A stretch of 64,000 nt of DNA, from the NCBI RefSeq assembly GCF_037943105.1, contig NZ_CP149803.1, forward strand, positions 744,001 to 808,000, written 5' to 3'. Source of the DNA: Pseudomonas sp. TMP9. Its GTDB lineage: Bacteria > Pseudomonadota > Gammaproteobacteria > Pseudomonadales > Pseudomonadaceae. Numbering within the stretch: the stretch's first letter is position 1; the number at the start of each line of letters is the position of its first letter. Shown here piece by piece: positions 26,203-33,966 of the stretch. The position numbers and the translations under genes are program-made. A model generated the notes under the pieces. The model was not told where the DNA came from and made no database searches. It saw nothing but the letters and a program-made list of their open reading frames with translations.

Positions 26203-26553
26203 CTATAGCAGTTCGATGCCAAAACGACGGACGCACAAGGCAAACAAACCGAAACAAGCTGCGGTGGCGACGATGTAGATCAGCAGAGCTGGCCAGAAGC
26301 CGAAGCGGGTCAGAAGCATGGGGAACGCGAGTAGCGTCGGCAAGGTGGGCAACACGTACCAGAAGGTGTACCACGCATGGTTAGCGATCTTTTCTGCTGG
26401 CTGGTTTTCAACGTTTAGCCAGATAAGCGTCAGTACGGTAATCAGGGGCAACGCCGCAATAAGGCCCCCAAATTTGTCACTACGCTTCGCGATCTCCGAG
26501 ACCACAACGACCACGATTGCTGTCAGGAAATATTTGCTGATAACCCAAGCCAT
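26203..26553 (-). CDS. DUF3147-family small membrane protein
   Basis: 116 residues with four predicted membrane helices (for example KYFLTAIVVVVVSEIAK and AALPLITVLTLIWL) and a conserved YTFWYVLPTLPTLLAFP segment typical of DUF3147. AAGGAG lies before the ATG. It is 38 bp downstream of the CsoR/RcnR-type repressor in the same direction, so a role in the metal response is possible, but no function is established. Confidence 0.75.
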   Translation of the reverse strand: MAWVISKYFLTAIVVVVVSEIAKRSDKFGGLIAALPLITVLTLIWLNVENQPAEKIANHAWYTFWYVLPTLPTLLAFPMLLTRFGFWPALLIYIVATAACFGLFALCVRRFGIELL

Positions 26554-26591
26554 CTTGCATCTCCTTGAACGCTATTGTGGATGCCTTTTAC

Positions 26592-26879
26592 TTAGAGGTA
26601 CTTGGTGATTTGCTTGAAATCTTCGAGTGATGCGCGCTCGCCTATCGCAAGTGCTTCGACCGTATGTTCCAGGCAGTGGTCGATATGGTCTTGGATAAGA
26701 ACACGCTTGGCCTGGCAGACGGCTTTTTCCACCGCATGCAACTGCTGAGCGATGTCGACGCAGGCTCGATGGTCTTCGATCATGCTGATGGTGCTGCGCA
26801 AGTGCCCCTCCGCACGCTTCAACCTTTTGATGATGTCGCTATGACTTTGGTGCTGGTGGCCGTGCTCGTGATCGCTCAT
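26592..26879 (-). CDS. CsoR/RcnR-family metal-sensing repressor
   Basis: 95 residues (DUF156). The N-terminus is His-rich (MSDHEHGHQHQSH), followed by the family helix IKRLKRAEGHLRS. Ligand positions read Cys (RACVDI), His and Cys (QDHIDHC, four apart), the Cys-His-Cys triad of CsoR and of the nickel sensor InrS. The His-rich start favours nickel or cobalt over copper. The longer frame to 27050 is rejected because it crosses the G-tract operator. The gene diverges from the His-rich protein gene and faces its operator. Confidence 0.85.
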   Translation of the reverse strand: MSDHEHGHQHQSHSDIIKRLKRAEGHLRSTISMIEDHRACVDIAQQLHAVEKAVCQAKRVLIQDHIDHCLEHTVEALAIGERASLEDFKQITKYL

Positions 26880-26919
26880 GCCTTGAGTCTCATGCGTCGA
26901 TGAATTACGCTCGCATGCT

Positions 26920-26936
26920 ATCCTCATGGGGGGGAT
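26920..26936. promoter_or_regulatory. G-tract operator of CsoR/RcnR type, copy 1
   Basis: Sequence ATCCTCATGGGGGGGAT between the divergent repressor and His-rich genes. A run of six or more Gs within an AT-ended dyad is typical of RcnR/InrS/CsoR operators. The second copy at 29531 keeps the G-run and both ends, which supports function. Confidence 0.6.
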
Positions 26937-26997
26937 ATGGTCAAACCTACCTTCCTTTCTGATAAACCAACCGCTCAGGCATTGAAAGAACCACAAC

Positions 26998-27357
26998 ATG
27001 CTCAGCAAACCCATCAGCACCCAGGTGATTTTTGTCCTTGCTCTCGCCATCTTGATGGCTTGGGCCGGGCATACCTCTGCGCTGTTTATGGGGGCGAGTC
27101 AGCCGGCCGGGAGCGGAAATACAAGTGTTCATTCGCATGTGCACGACGACGGCACATTTGCCTGTGCGGTATGCGCGGATCATTACCACTCCTCGCTGAC
27201 AGCTGACCATCTACACGAAACACCGCACCTGACCACGCTACTGAGCATCAGCACGCTGCCAGAGCGTACACAACCGATAGAAGCCCCTCGCTATTCTTTC
27301 CCCCTCAGCCCGATCTTTCTAATCGAACGGCCACCACGTCCCACATTCGTGCTCTGA
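26998..27357 (+). CDS. Small His-rich secreted or membrane-anchored protein, copy 1
   Basis: 119 residues. An N-terminal hydrophobic helix (VIFVLALAILMAWAGHTSAL) is followed by a periplasmic part with HSHVHDDG, a CAVC pair and DHYHSSLTADHLHETPH, all potential metal ligands. No family is recognised. The divergent nickel/cobalt-type repressor and the HupE-like neighbours suggest metal buffering in the periplasm. It is nearly identical to the copy at 29606. Confidence 0.7.
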   Translation: MLSKPISTQVIFVLALAILMAWAGHTSALFMGASQPAGSGNTSVHSHVHDDGTFACAVCADHYHSSLTADHLHETPHLTTLLSISTLPERTQPIEAPRYSFPLSPIFLIERPPRPTFVL

Positions 27358-27404
27358 CACTGGCCGCCGCGCGGCCCAAGACCACTGCAATTTAGGACTC
27401 AACC

Positions 27405-27566
27405 ATGCATTCGCTATCTATGAGCGCAATGGACGCATCAACCGTGCGCCCGAATCGCTCGTTACTACTGTTTCTGCTGCTCGCAGCACTGCTCTTTCTT
27501 GGCAACGCCATCGACCGACTCCAGATTGGCCAATGCATGCGAGTCATGCGCGGTAAAGCTGAATGA
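27405..27566 (+). pseudogene. hupE-like gene, 5' remnant cut by the pcp insertion
   Basis: The first ~33 codons match the signal-peptide region of the intact hupE-like gene at 30013. After LLFLG the frame diverges into an unrelated 20-residue tail and stops at 27566, overlapping the pcp start by 4 bp. The membrane domain is missing, so no transporter is made. It marks the left junction of the inserted pcp-amidohydrolase pair. Confidence 0.7.
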
Positions 27567-28216
27567 CCAAGACTATTTTGCTGACCGGGTTTGAGCCGTT
27601 CGCCGGCGATACGCTCAATTCGTCCTGGGAAGTTGTCCGCGCGCTCGCCGGCCAACGCATTGGTCACGAACATGTCGTCGTGAGTGAACTGTTGCCCTGT
27701 GCTTTCGACGATTCGCTGCTGCAACTGAACCAGTTGATCGCTTTGCATCAGCCGGAAATCGTCGTAGCGGTTGGCCAGGCTAGCGGTCGTGCTGCCTTCT
27801 CAATAGAGCGAGTTGCCATCAATCTGAAAGATGCCGCAATCCCCGACAATGTTTGGCAGCAGCCAGTAGATCAGCCGGTCATGGAGGATGGACCTTCGGC
27901 CTATTTCTCGACCCTGCCCATCAAGGCAATCGTCGCAAGATTGCGTGAGCACGGCATCCCCGCCGAGGTGTCTCAGAGTGCAGGCACCTACGTGTGCAAC
28001 GCAGTCTTCTACGGCCTGATGCATGCAGCAAGCAACCTTCAGCGTCCAGTTAGAGCTGGATTCGTACACATTCCATATCTTCCAGAGCAGGCTGCGAACA
28101 GGGCGGCATCCCCGAGCATGGCAGGGCCAATCATCGCCAATGGGCTTCGTCTTGCTCTATCCGTCACGCTGTCGGCGAAGCAGGACCTGAAACTCAGTGG
28201 CGGAGCGACACATTAA
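27563..28216 (+). CDS. pcp: Pyroglutamyl-peptidase I
   Basis: 217 residues, the usual Pcp length. Starts with ILLTGFEPFAGDTLNSSWE, and has the catalytic Glu (SIERVAINL), Cys (SAGTYVCNAVFYGLMH) and His (GFVHIPYLPEQ) of peptidase family C15. It removes N-terminal pyroglutamate from peptides in the cytoplasm. It starts inside the stop of the hupE remnant and overlaps the frame leading into the amidohydrolase gene. It looks imported into the metal locus with its partner. Confidence 0.92.
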   Translation: MTKTILLTGFEPFAGDTLNSSWEVVRALAGQRIGHEHVVVSELLPCAFDDSLLQLNQLIALHQPEIVVAVGQASGRAAFSIERVAINLKDAAIPDNVWQQPVDQPVMEDGPSAYFSTLPIKAIVARLREHGIPAEVSQSAGTYVCNAVFYGLMHAASNLQRPVRAGFVHIPYLPEQAANRAASPSMAGPIIANGLRLALSVTLSAKQDLKLSGGATH

Positions 28217-28299
28217 TGGGAGCCACCGCGCGGAAACCATCACGAATGCACGGGACAGCTTACTCACACGGCTCTAGCTTCAGCATCTCAAGGTATCCA

Positions 28300-29319
28300 A
28301 TGCTAACCAAGACACTTTTACTGACCATGTTCGCTGGTCTGCTAGCTACCAGCGCCCTAGCCGACGATTGTCGATACAGCGACACGCACCTGCATTATGT
28401 GGACTTTTTCCAAACGAGTGCCGGCATGCAGCCATTGCTCAAGGAGATGGCCGCAGCCAAGATCGACCATGCGATGCTCGCAGGGATATCAGTTGCCAAA
28501 GAGTGGGACGAGGATGAGCCCAAGCGCCCACGCTACTATGCGGGTGACGACGCAAGAGCCTACTGGTATAGCGCCACCGACACCCTGATCTCCCACGCCT
28601 ATAAACAGTTATCGGTGGAGCAGCGTAAGCGCTTTCACCCCTTCGTTTCAGGATTCAACCCGAATGACATGAATGCCGACGCGCATGTCCGGCGCCTGCT
28701 GGAACTCGATCCTGGCCTGTGGCAGGGAATCGGCGAGGTATTCACGCGTCATGACTACTTGACCGCCCTGATTTACGGCAAGGCACCGCGCGCGAACAGC
28801 AAAGCACTGGCAAGGGTGTACCGGGTCGCCGCCGAATACGATCTCCCTGTATTGCTTCACTCCAACATAACCTCCAAGCGGGAACGCAACCCACTCTACC
28901 TGGACGAGTTCGAGGAGGCATTGCGCTCCAATCCCGACGTACGTTTCATCTGGGCTCATGCGGGGACGAGCATGGGGATCTATCGAACTCAGGGCAAAAT
29001 GGACTTCCTGCTGCCGACCCTGCAACGACTGCTTGGCAAGTACTCAAATCTCTACATCGATTTGTCCTGGTCCGTACTTAATCCCTATTTGATGGACGAG
29101 CAAGGGAAACCGGACCCATTGTGGGTCGGCCTGGTTTCACGCTTCCCAACCCGATTTATGGTCGGCTCTGACGTAGTAGGCACCTTCGGAAACCTGGGCA
29201 AATACATGTCCGGGTTCGAGCCGTTCTTGGAGGCTCTGCCGCACGAGGTGGCGCATCAGGTTGCCTTGTCGAATTTTGTCTCGGTACTTCCTGCTGAAAG
29301 ACGACAGCAGATCCAGTAA
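28300..29319 (+). CDS. Secreted amidohydrolase-2 family metal hydrolase
   Basis: 339 residues from the ATG at 28300, which opens a signal peptide (LLLTMFAGLLATSALAD). The TIM-barrel metal ligands are DTHLHYVDF, LLHSNIT, WAHAGTS and GSDVVG. A longer frame from 28216 would hide the signal peptide and is not preferred. Substrate unknown; amidohydrolase-2 members include decarboxylases and lactonases. It forms a two-gene unit with pcp between the two copies of the metal-locus repeat. Confidence 0.8.
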   Translation: MLTKTLLLTMFAGLLATSALADDCRYSDTHLHYVDFFQTSAGMQPLLKEMAAAKIDHAMLAGISVAKEWDEDEPKRPRYYAGDDARAYWYSATDTLISHAYKQLSVEQRKRFHPFVSGFNPNDMNADAHVRRLLELDPGLWQGIGEVFTRHDYLTALIYGKAPRANSKALARVYRVAAEYDLPVLLHSNITSKRERNPLYLDEFEEALRSNPDVRFIWAHAGTSMGIYRTQGKMDFLLPTLQRLLGKYSNLYIDLSWSVLNPYLMDEQGKPDPLWVGLVSRFPTRFMVGSDVVGTFGNLGKYMSGFEPFLEALPHEVAHQVALSNFVSVLPAERRQQIQ

Positions 29320-29433
29320 GTACGGCCCCGGAGCGGCACTGGCTTTTTGCTTCCAAGGAAAAAGTACGCGCATGAACCAGGCGGTTTTCGCTTTCAAAAT
29401 CGTCGGAGGCTGAAGTTAGACCAAAACACATGA

Positions 29434-29490
29434 CTATTTCAGATCACCCCTATGACTTTCGTGCTGATGGCCGTATTCATGGTCACTCAT
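29434..29490 (-). pseudogene. Remnant of the metal repressor N-terminus, copy 2
   Basis: Eighteen codons, MSDHEYGHQHESHRGDLK, then TAG. They match the first ~13 residues of the repressor at 26879, including the His-rich tract. The rest of the gene is absent, so the second copy was cut here. It sets the left edge of the second copy of the duplication. Confidence 0.7.
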
Positions 29491-29530
29491 ATCTTGAGTC
29501 TCATGCGTGGGTGAATTATGCTAGCCCTCA

Positions 29531-29547
29531 ATCCCCTTGGGGGGGAT
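29531..29547. promoter_or_regulatory. G-tract operator of CsoR/RcnR type, copy 2
   Basis: Sequence ATCCCCTTGGGGGGGAT, a better dyad than copy 1 (ATCCCC against GGGGAT). It lies about 60 bp before the second His-rich gene, so the intact repressor 2.6 kb away could control both copies. Confidence 0.6.
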
Positions 29548-29605
29548 GTGGGCAGCCACGCCTCCCCAGAAACTCCACCCGCTCAGGCATCGAAAGAACC
29601 ACCGC

Positions 29606-29965
29606 ATGCTCAGTAAACCCATCAGCGCCAAGGTTATTTTTGCCCTTGCCCTCGCCATCCTGATGGCTTGGGCCGGGCATACCTCTGCGCTTTTTATGGG
29701 GGCGAGTCAGCCAGCCGGGAGCGGAAATGCCGGTGCTCATTCGCATGCGCACGACGACGGCGCATTTTCCTGCGCGGCATGCGCGGATCATTACCACTCC
29801 TCGCTGACAGCAGACCATGTGCACGAAACACCGCACCTGACCACACTGCTGAGCATCAGCACGCTGCCAGAGGGTATGCAGCCAATAGAAGCCCCTCGCT
29901 ACTCCATTCCTCCTAGCCCGACTTTTCTGATCGAGCGGCCACCACGCCCCATATCCGTGCTCTGA
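29606..29965 (+). CDS. Small His-rich secreted or membrane-anchored protein, copy 2
   Basis: 119 residues, same length as the copy at 26998 with scattered substitutions. Hydrophobic N-terminus, HSHAHDDG, CAAC and DHYHSSLTADHVHETPH. The potential metal ligands are all kept while other positions vary, which suggests selection on metal binding. It leads an intact downstream run: hupE-like, anchored protein and lipoprotein. Confidence 0.72.
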   Translation: MLSKPISAKVIFALALAILMAWAGHTSALFMGASQPAGSGNAGAHSHAHDDGAFSCAACADHYHSSLTADHVHETPHLTTLLSISTLPEGMQPIEAPRYSIPPSPTFLIERPPRPISVL

Positions 29966-30012
29966 CACTGGCCGCAGTGCGGCCCAAGACCACTGCTATT
30001 TGGGAATTAAAT

Positions 30013-30750
30013 ATGTATTCGCTATCTATAAGCGGTATGAGCGCGCCTGCCGTGCGCCCGAACCGACCGCTATTACTGTTGCTGTTGTTCATAGCACTGC
30101 TCTGTCTCGGCATGCCTGACGCGTTGGCGCACGCCGTGGCAGAAGGAGACAAAGGCTTTATCCAGGAAAGCTCTGGGGTGATGTTGCTGCCGTTCATCTA
30201 CATGGGCGCGAAACACATGATGACCGGATACGACCACCTGCTGTTTTTGTTCGGGGTGATTTTCTTTCTCTATCGGCTGAAAGACGTGGGCCTCTACGTC
30301 ACGTTGTTCGCTGTGGGCCACACCGTAACGCTGCTGCTGGGCGTACTGGCGGAAATTAGCATCAGCTCTTATGTGATCGACGCCATCATCGGTTTCTCGG
30401 TGGTGTACAAGGCGCTGGACAACCTAGGCGCGTTCCAGCGCTGGTTTGGCCACCAGCCGAACACTAAGGCGGCCACGCTGATCTTCGGCTTACTACACGG
30501 CTTTGGTCTGGCGACCAAGATTCAGGAATACGAGATATCGGCAGACGGCCTGATTCCTAACCTGATTGCCTTCAACGTTGGCGTCGAAATCGGCCAGCTT
30601 CTGGCCTTGAGCGCCATTCTGATTGTCATGGGGTATTGGCGGCGCACCGCCAGCTTCTGGCGCCATGCCTACACCGCCAACGTCGCCATGATGAGCGCAG
30701 GTTTCCTCTTAATGGGTTACCACCTCACCGGCCTGATCGTCTCTCAGTAA
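30013..30750 (+). CDS. hupE: HupE/UreJ-family membrane protein
   Basis: 245 residues: a signal-like N-terminus ending near LGMPDALAHAVAEG, then about six membrane helices with GAKHMMTGYDHLLFLFGV, AVGHTVTLLLGVL and LLHGFGLATKIQE, the histidine motifs of the HupE/UreJ_2 family. Members are linked to nickel or cobalt handling. The ATG at 30013 was preferred over a GTG at 29977. It is 12 bp before the anchored-protein gene. Confidence 0.82.
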   Translation: MYSLSISGMSAPAVRPNRPLLLLLLFIALLCLGMPDALAHAVAEGDKGFIQESSGVMLLPFIYMGAKHMMTGYDHLLFLFGVIFFLYRLKDVGLYVTLFAVGHTVTLLLGVLAEISISSYVIDAIIGFSVVYKALDNLGAFQRWFGHQPNTKAATLIFGLLHGFGLATKIQEYEISADGLIPNLIAFNVGVEIGQLLALSAILIVMGYWRRTASFWRHAYTANVAMMSAGFLLMGYHLTGLIVSQ

Positions 30751-30762
30751 GGAATTCTCACT

Positions 30763-31416
30763 ATGTTCAATACCAAGCTTCCGACCCTTAACGAACTACC
30801 GACATCCCGCCAACTGCTGCGCTCCACCGTGATCGCAATAGGTGTAGCCGCTGCATTGCTGACCACAGTTGTCATGCCATCGGAGTACGCCATCGATCCA
30901 ACGGGCGTCGGCCGCGTACTCGGCCTGACACAAATGGGCGAACTGAAGATAACCCTGGCCGAAGAAGCGGCAGCAGATACAGCGGTTCAACCACTTATGG
31001 CTCCAGTCGCTCAAGCTTCTGAGCCTGTTCAGCCTGTGGCTCAAGAACAAGTTGCGGCAGCACCTGTGGCCGAACCGGCAGCAGCGCCTGAGCCCGACCA
31101 AAAGTCCGATGAGATAATCGTCACACTGAAACCGGGCGAGGGTCGTGAAATCAAGCTGGAGATGCTGAATAAGGCTACTGTCAGCTACAAGTGGACAACC
31201 AACGGCGCTCCGGTCAACCACGATACCCACGGCGAGCCCTACAACGCCCCAAATGGCTTCTACCACAGCTATAGCAAAGCCAGGCAGGTCAAGGGTGATA
31301 AGGGTGAGTTCACTGCCATCTTCGACGGTACCCACGGCTGGTTCTGGCGCAATCGCAGCGATAGCGACGTGACCATCACGCTCAAGACCAAGGGCGAGTA
31401 CCTGAGCGTCAAGTAA
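30763..31416 (+). CDS. Membrane-anchored periplasmic protein of the hupE metal locus
   Basis: 217 residues. One N-terminal membrane helix (STVIAIGVAAALLTTVVMP), a linker rich in Ala, Pro, Gln and Glu (about 65-110), and a C-terminal domain (about 113-217) with ATVSYKWTTNGAPVNHDTHGE and GTHGWFWRNRSDSDV. I recall similar proteins labelled transmembrane anchor protein beside HupE genes. The function is unknown; a periplasmic metal-related role is inferred from the operon. Confidence 0.72.
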   Translation: MFNTKLPTLNELPTSRQLLRSTVIAIGVAAALLTTVVMPSEYAIDPTGVGRVLGLTQMGELKITLAEEAAADTAVQPLMAPVAQASEPVQPVAQEQVAAAPVAEPAAAPEPDQKSDEIIVTLKPGEGREIKLEMLNKATVSYKWTTNGAPVNHDTHGEPYNAPNGFYHSYSKARQVKGDKGEFTAIFDGTHGWFWRNRSDSDVTITLKTKGEYLSVK

Positions 31417-31494
31417 GTCATCTAAGGAACATGCCCCTCCGTCATTAGGCGCAGGGGGTTTTGCATCCATGATCGAAATAGAAAGGATTACACG

Positions 31495-31623
31495 ATGAGC
31501 ACCACAATCACCCTGAGCCGTTCCCTGCTGCTGGTTTGCCTGTTAGGTCTGCTGTCGGCATGTGGCGGCGGCGAGCCGGAAACCCAGTCTGAAGTCGAAA
31601 GCCACGGTCATGCTCACGACTAA
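31495..31623 (+). CDS. Very small His-tailed lipoprotein
   Basis: 42 residues: signal peptide with lipobox LLSAC, then GGGEPETQSEVESHGHAHD, ending in a His/Asp tail that could bind metal. GAAAGGA lies before the ATG. It follows the anchored-protein gene by 78 bp in the same direction and is probably the last gene of the metal operon. Confidence 0.65.
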   Translation: MSTTITLSRSLLLVCLLGLLSACGGGEPETQSEVESHGHAHD

Positions 31624-31942
31624 GAACTGAAGTGCAGTGTTGTCACGTACAAGGAGCCGTTACTTGGACGTGACAATCAAATAATTCCTCTTCCTCTCGG
31701 CTTCCGCTACATGTGCCGCCGAATTGTTGAATGGCTGCTTTTGGCCGGTTCCTGCCTGTCACCACCGTCAGCTCTGGGTCAAAAAAGTCCGTTGCTATGG
31801 TTCGCGGTGTGGGATCCCTGAGCGGTAGGTTCGGATAGATCCATAGCGCTGGTCGCAGGGATTTGCCATGCACGGCGTTGCTCGACAAAATCCCGCTCCA
31901 ATTCGGCCTAGAGTGCCGGACGTCGATGGTGAAAAGGAACTG
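31624..31942. other. Intergenic region, no gene seen
   Basis: Between the lipoprotein and trmK. No supported gene; an open frame from ATG 31868 runs into trmK but lacks a ribosome-binding site. It must hold the trmK promoter. Confidence 0.45.
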
Positions 31943-32641
31943 GTGTTGAACGAACAGACATTGTCTATGCGCCTAGAGCGTGTGGCGGCGCATGTGCCTG
32001 CAGGTGCGCGGTTAGCCGATATTGGCTCGGATCACGGCTATCTGCCGGTGGTGCTGCTGAGCCGTGGTGCCATCAAGACTGCGGTGGCTGGGGAAGTGGC
32101 CTTGACACCGTTTCACGCGACGGAACGTACCATACGCGAGAGTGGCCTGAGCCATCTGATCAGCGTGCGTCTGGCAGATGGTTTGGCGGCAATCGAACCT
32201 GGAGACGCAATAACTGCAATCAGCCTCTGCGGTATGGGCGGCAAGAAGATTCGCGACATCCTCGACAGCGGTAAGTCCCGCCTGAGTGGCCAGGAGCGCC
32301 TAATCCTGCAACCCAACGGCGGTGAGCAGCCGCTGCGCCAATGGCTGATGGGAAATGGCTATCGCATCCTTTGCGAGGAAGTGCTTCTGGAAAACCGCTT
32401 TGCATACGAGATCATCGTTGCCGAACGCTCCGGGCCGGTGATGTACACCGCCGAGGAACTGTACTTTGGCCCTATGCAGATGCGGAAGCGCAGCCCGGCG
32501 TTCCTGGCCAAGTGGCAACGCATGTTACGTCTGAAGCAGCAGACCCTGGCCGACTTCGCTCAGGCGCGGCAGGCTGTGCCGGAGGAGAAGGTGCAGAAGG
32601 TGGCTCGACAGACGCAGTGGATTATTGACCTACTGGCGTGA
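31943..32641 (+). CDS. trmK: tRNA (adenine(22)-N1)-methyltransferase TrmK family
   Basis: About 232 residues from GTG 31943, preceded by AAAAGGA; TTG 31946 is equally possible. The SAM-binding motifs are ADIGSDHGYLPVVLL and ISLCGMGGKKI, with ILQPNGGE as the COG2384/TrmK signature. The family methylates N1 of A22 in certain tRNAs. The length is close to B. subtilis TrmK (about 238). It appears to be a stand-alone core gene upstream of the small RNA. Confidence 0.82.
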   Translation: MLNEQTLSMRLERVAAHVPAGARLADIGSDHGYLPVVLLSRGAIKTAVAGEVALTPFHATERTIRESGLSHLISVRLADGLAAIEPGDAITAISLCGMGGKKIRDILDSGKSRLSGQERLILQPNGGEQPLRQWLMGNGYRILCEEVLLENRFAYEIIVAERSGPVMYTAEELYFGPMQMRKRSPAFLAKWQRMLRLKQQTLADFAQARQAVPEEKVQKVARQTQWIIDLLA

Positions 32642-32925
32642 GCCCGGCGCAGAAAGCGGGCGCTAAAAGGGTGATGCCCGATCTCAGAGCACACGGCGTA
32701 ACTTGAGCCGTTATTCACTTGACCTTCACAAGTGACTTTTCTGGCCGGTATCTGCCGGTCTTCACTGGTAGTTGTGACTCGGCTCCGTTCAGTCATGGCC
32801 GTTGGTTGACCACCTATTGCAGGCCAGACACACCAACCGCTCGCTGGTTTCCCATAGCGAAAGGCTTACACGCATTGGCTGCTATATCCTCTATCAAGGC
32901 TCCGGCACTGAACCTAAACTACACC
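32642..32925. other. Intergenic region with candidate GacA half-site and promoter
   Basis: No gene supported. CTTACA at 32865-32870 equals the right half of the GacA box TGTAAG-N6-CTTACA; the left half is poor. A possible -10 TAAACT lies at 32915-32920, placing CTTACA near -57 of the predicted start of the downstream small RNA, where GacA sites of rsmX and rsmY lie. Confidence 0.4.
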
Positions 32926-33038
32926 CATCAACTGAAGCGCAGGACGCGCTCAGGATCATGGATGACCGACCATTGCCTTGGAGGCTGCCGACAGGATGTC
33001 GGAATGGTCTTGAAGAAACTCGCTTCGGCGGGTTTTTT
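32926..33038 (+). ncRNA. Probable RsmX/RsmY-type small RNA (RsmA/CsrA decoy)
   Basis: About 113 nt with six GGA motifs, most in hairpin loops: AGCGC-AGGAC-GCGCT (32936-32950), TCA-TGGA-TGA (32956-32965), GCC-TTGGA-GGC (32975-32985) and CCGAC-AGGAT-GTCGG (32988-33002). GACCATT (32968-32974) pairs with AATGGTC (33003-33009) and encloses the last two. It ends in an 8-bp stem with a TTCG loop and six Ts (33016-33038). Length, GGA-in-loop pattern, terminator and upstream GacA half-site fit RsmX/RsmY RNAs, which titrate RsmA. The 5' end is estimated. Confidence 0.62.
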
Positions 33039-33211
33039 GTTGCCTCGCAAAAGAGGCTGGTTGATTCTGATGCTTCCTGGGTTTCCGCTTCTGGCACATT
33101 GCAGACTGCAGCAAAGGACTGAAATCGGTCCTTACCGCTCTTTGAGTTGCCTAATCATAGCCTCCGTAGCTTGTCAGTGATTGGGCAATTCAGTGCAGAG
33201 GGCGAGTGATT

Positions 33212-33721
33212 TTAATCCAGGGTCTGTTCCACAGTGCTATCGACGGGCTCATCCTGAGTACGCTCTTTCGGCGTTTTCTGATTACGTCGTGCTTGTCCGC
33301 GCTGGCGCTTCGCCTGCTGCTTGGCATACAGCGCCTGAGCCGCCGTTACCATTCCAGCGGCCTGACCGCTTAGGTCTAAGCGCGGCGCATTCTCCGTCAT
33401 GCTTGCCCAATATCGACTTCCCCGACACCAGGTAGCGATGCCCTGCTTGAGCTGTTCGCTGGATACTCCAAGCAGCTCTAAATGCTGCTCTGCATCCTTT
33501 AAAATCCCTTCCTTAAGCGGAACCTTGGGGGCCGGATTGACCGGGAAGGCCAATGGAAAATGCTTCTGCAATCGCCAGATCGCCTCCACCGCAGGATCTT
33601 GCTCGCGAGGCTTAACGTGCTCAGAAGGCTTGCGTATAGGCTGCTTCGCACTATCAGTCTTTACCTGCACTTTTTCGGACCGTAGGCGGTCTCGTAGCTC
33701 AGCTAGTTGTTCAAAACCCAT
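33212..33721 (-). CDS. ProQ/FinO-domain RNA-binding protein
   Basis: 169 residues. The central domain (about 45-130) has IWRLQKHFPLAFP, PLKEGILKDAEQHL and WCRGSRYWASM with the NAPRLDLSG end, the ProQ/FinO RNA-chaperone fold. A basic tail (KQQAKRQRGQARRNQK) follows and could bind RNA. It converges with the Rsm-like RNA gene. Members bind structured RNAs and affect sRNA-mRNA pairing; targets here are unknown. Confidence 0.87.
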   Translation of the reverse strand: MGFEQLAELRDRLRSEKVQVKTDSAKQPIRKPSEHVKPREQDPAVEAIWRLQKHFPLAFPVNPAPKVPLKEGILKDAEQHLELLGVSSEQLKQGIATWCRGSRYWASMTENAPRLDLSGQAAGMVTAAQALYAKQQAKRQRGQARRNQKTPKERTQDEPVDSTVEQTLD

Positions 33722-33966
33722 CGTTCAGTTCACAGCCTTATGATTGATTCATGATGCAAGGTTATCCCATGCAGTCTTTTGACACAGCCTGGGCCGGAAG
33801 CTGCTCCGATAATTTGTCGGTTTCGTCTATTCAAGATGAACTCAGGTCCAGGTATGTATCGTCGGCCATGAGCTGTCATTGTTTGCCTACAAAATCAGGG
33901 TCGATTCCAAGCAAGTTAGAGCAGATCTCGATCTGTTAGCTGGTGACAAAGTGCTCCGAAGGCTAA

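Larger units (their letters stand above)
26839..27504. repeat. Duplicated segment, copy 1 (repressor start to hupE start)
   Basis: Matches 29450-30112 along its whole length by eye, with scattered substitutions and the same gene order: start of the repressor gene, G-tract operator, His-rich gene, start of the hupE-like gene. Similarity stops within the repressor gene on the left and after about 33 codons of hupE on the right. Confidence 0.85.
29450..30112. repeat. Duplicated segment, copy 2
   Basis: Homologous to 26839-27504. This copy lacks most of the repressor gene but continues into an intact hupE-like gene, while copy 1 has the intact repressor and a truncated hupE. Together they look like one ancestral locus split by duplication around the pcp-amidohydrolase pair. 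Confidence 0.85.

Noticed and set aside
26880..27050. N-terminal extension of the metal repressor
   Set aside because: It crosses the G-tract operator and would put a membrane-like helix before the family domain.
32719..33180. Forward frame of 153 codons
   Set aside because: Overlaps the structured RNA and its terminator; composition is not protein-like.
33751..33939. Forward frame of 62 codons before hipB
   Set aside because: No ribosome-binding site or recognisable domain; probably chance.
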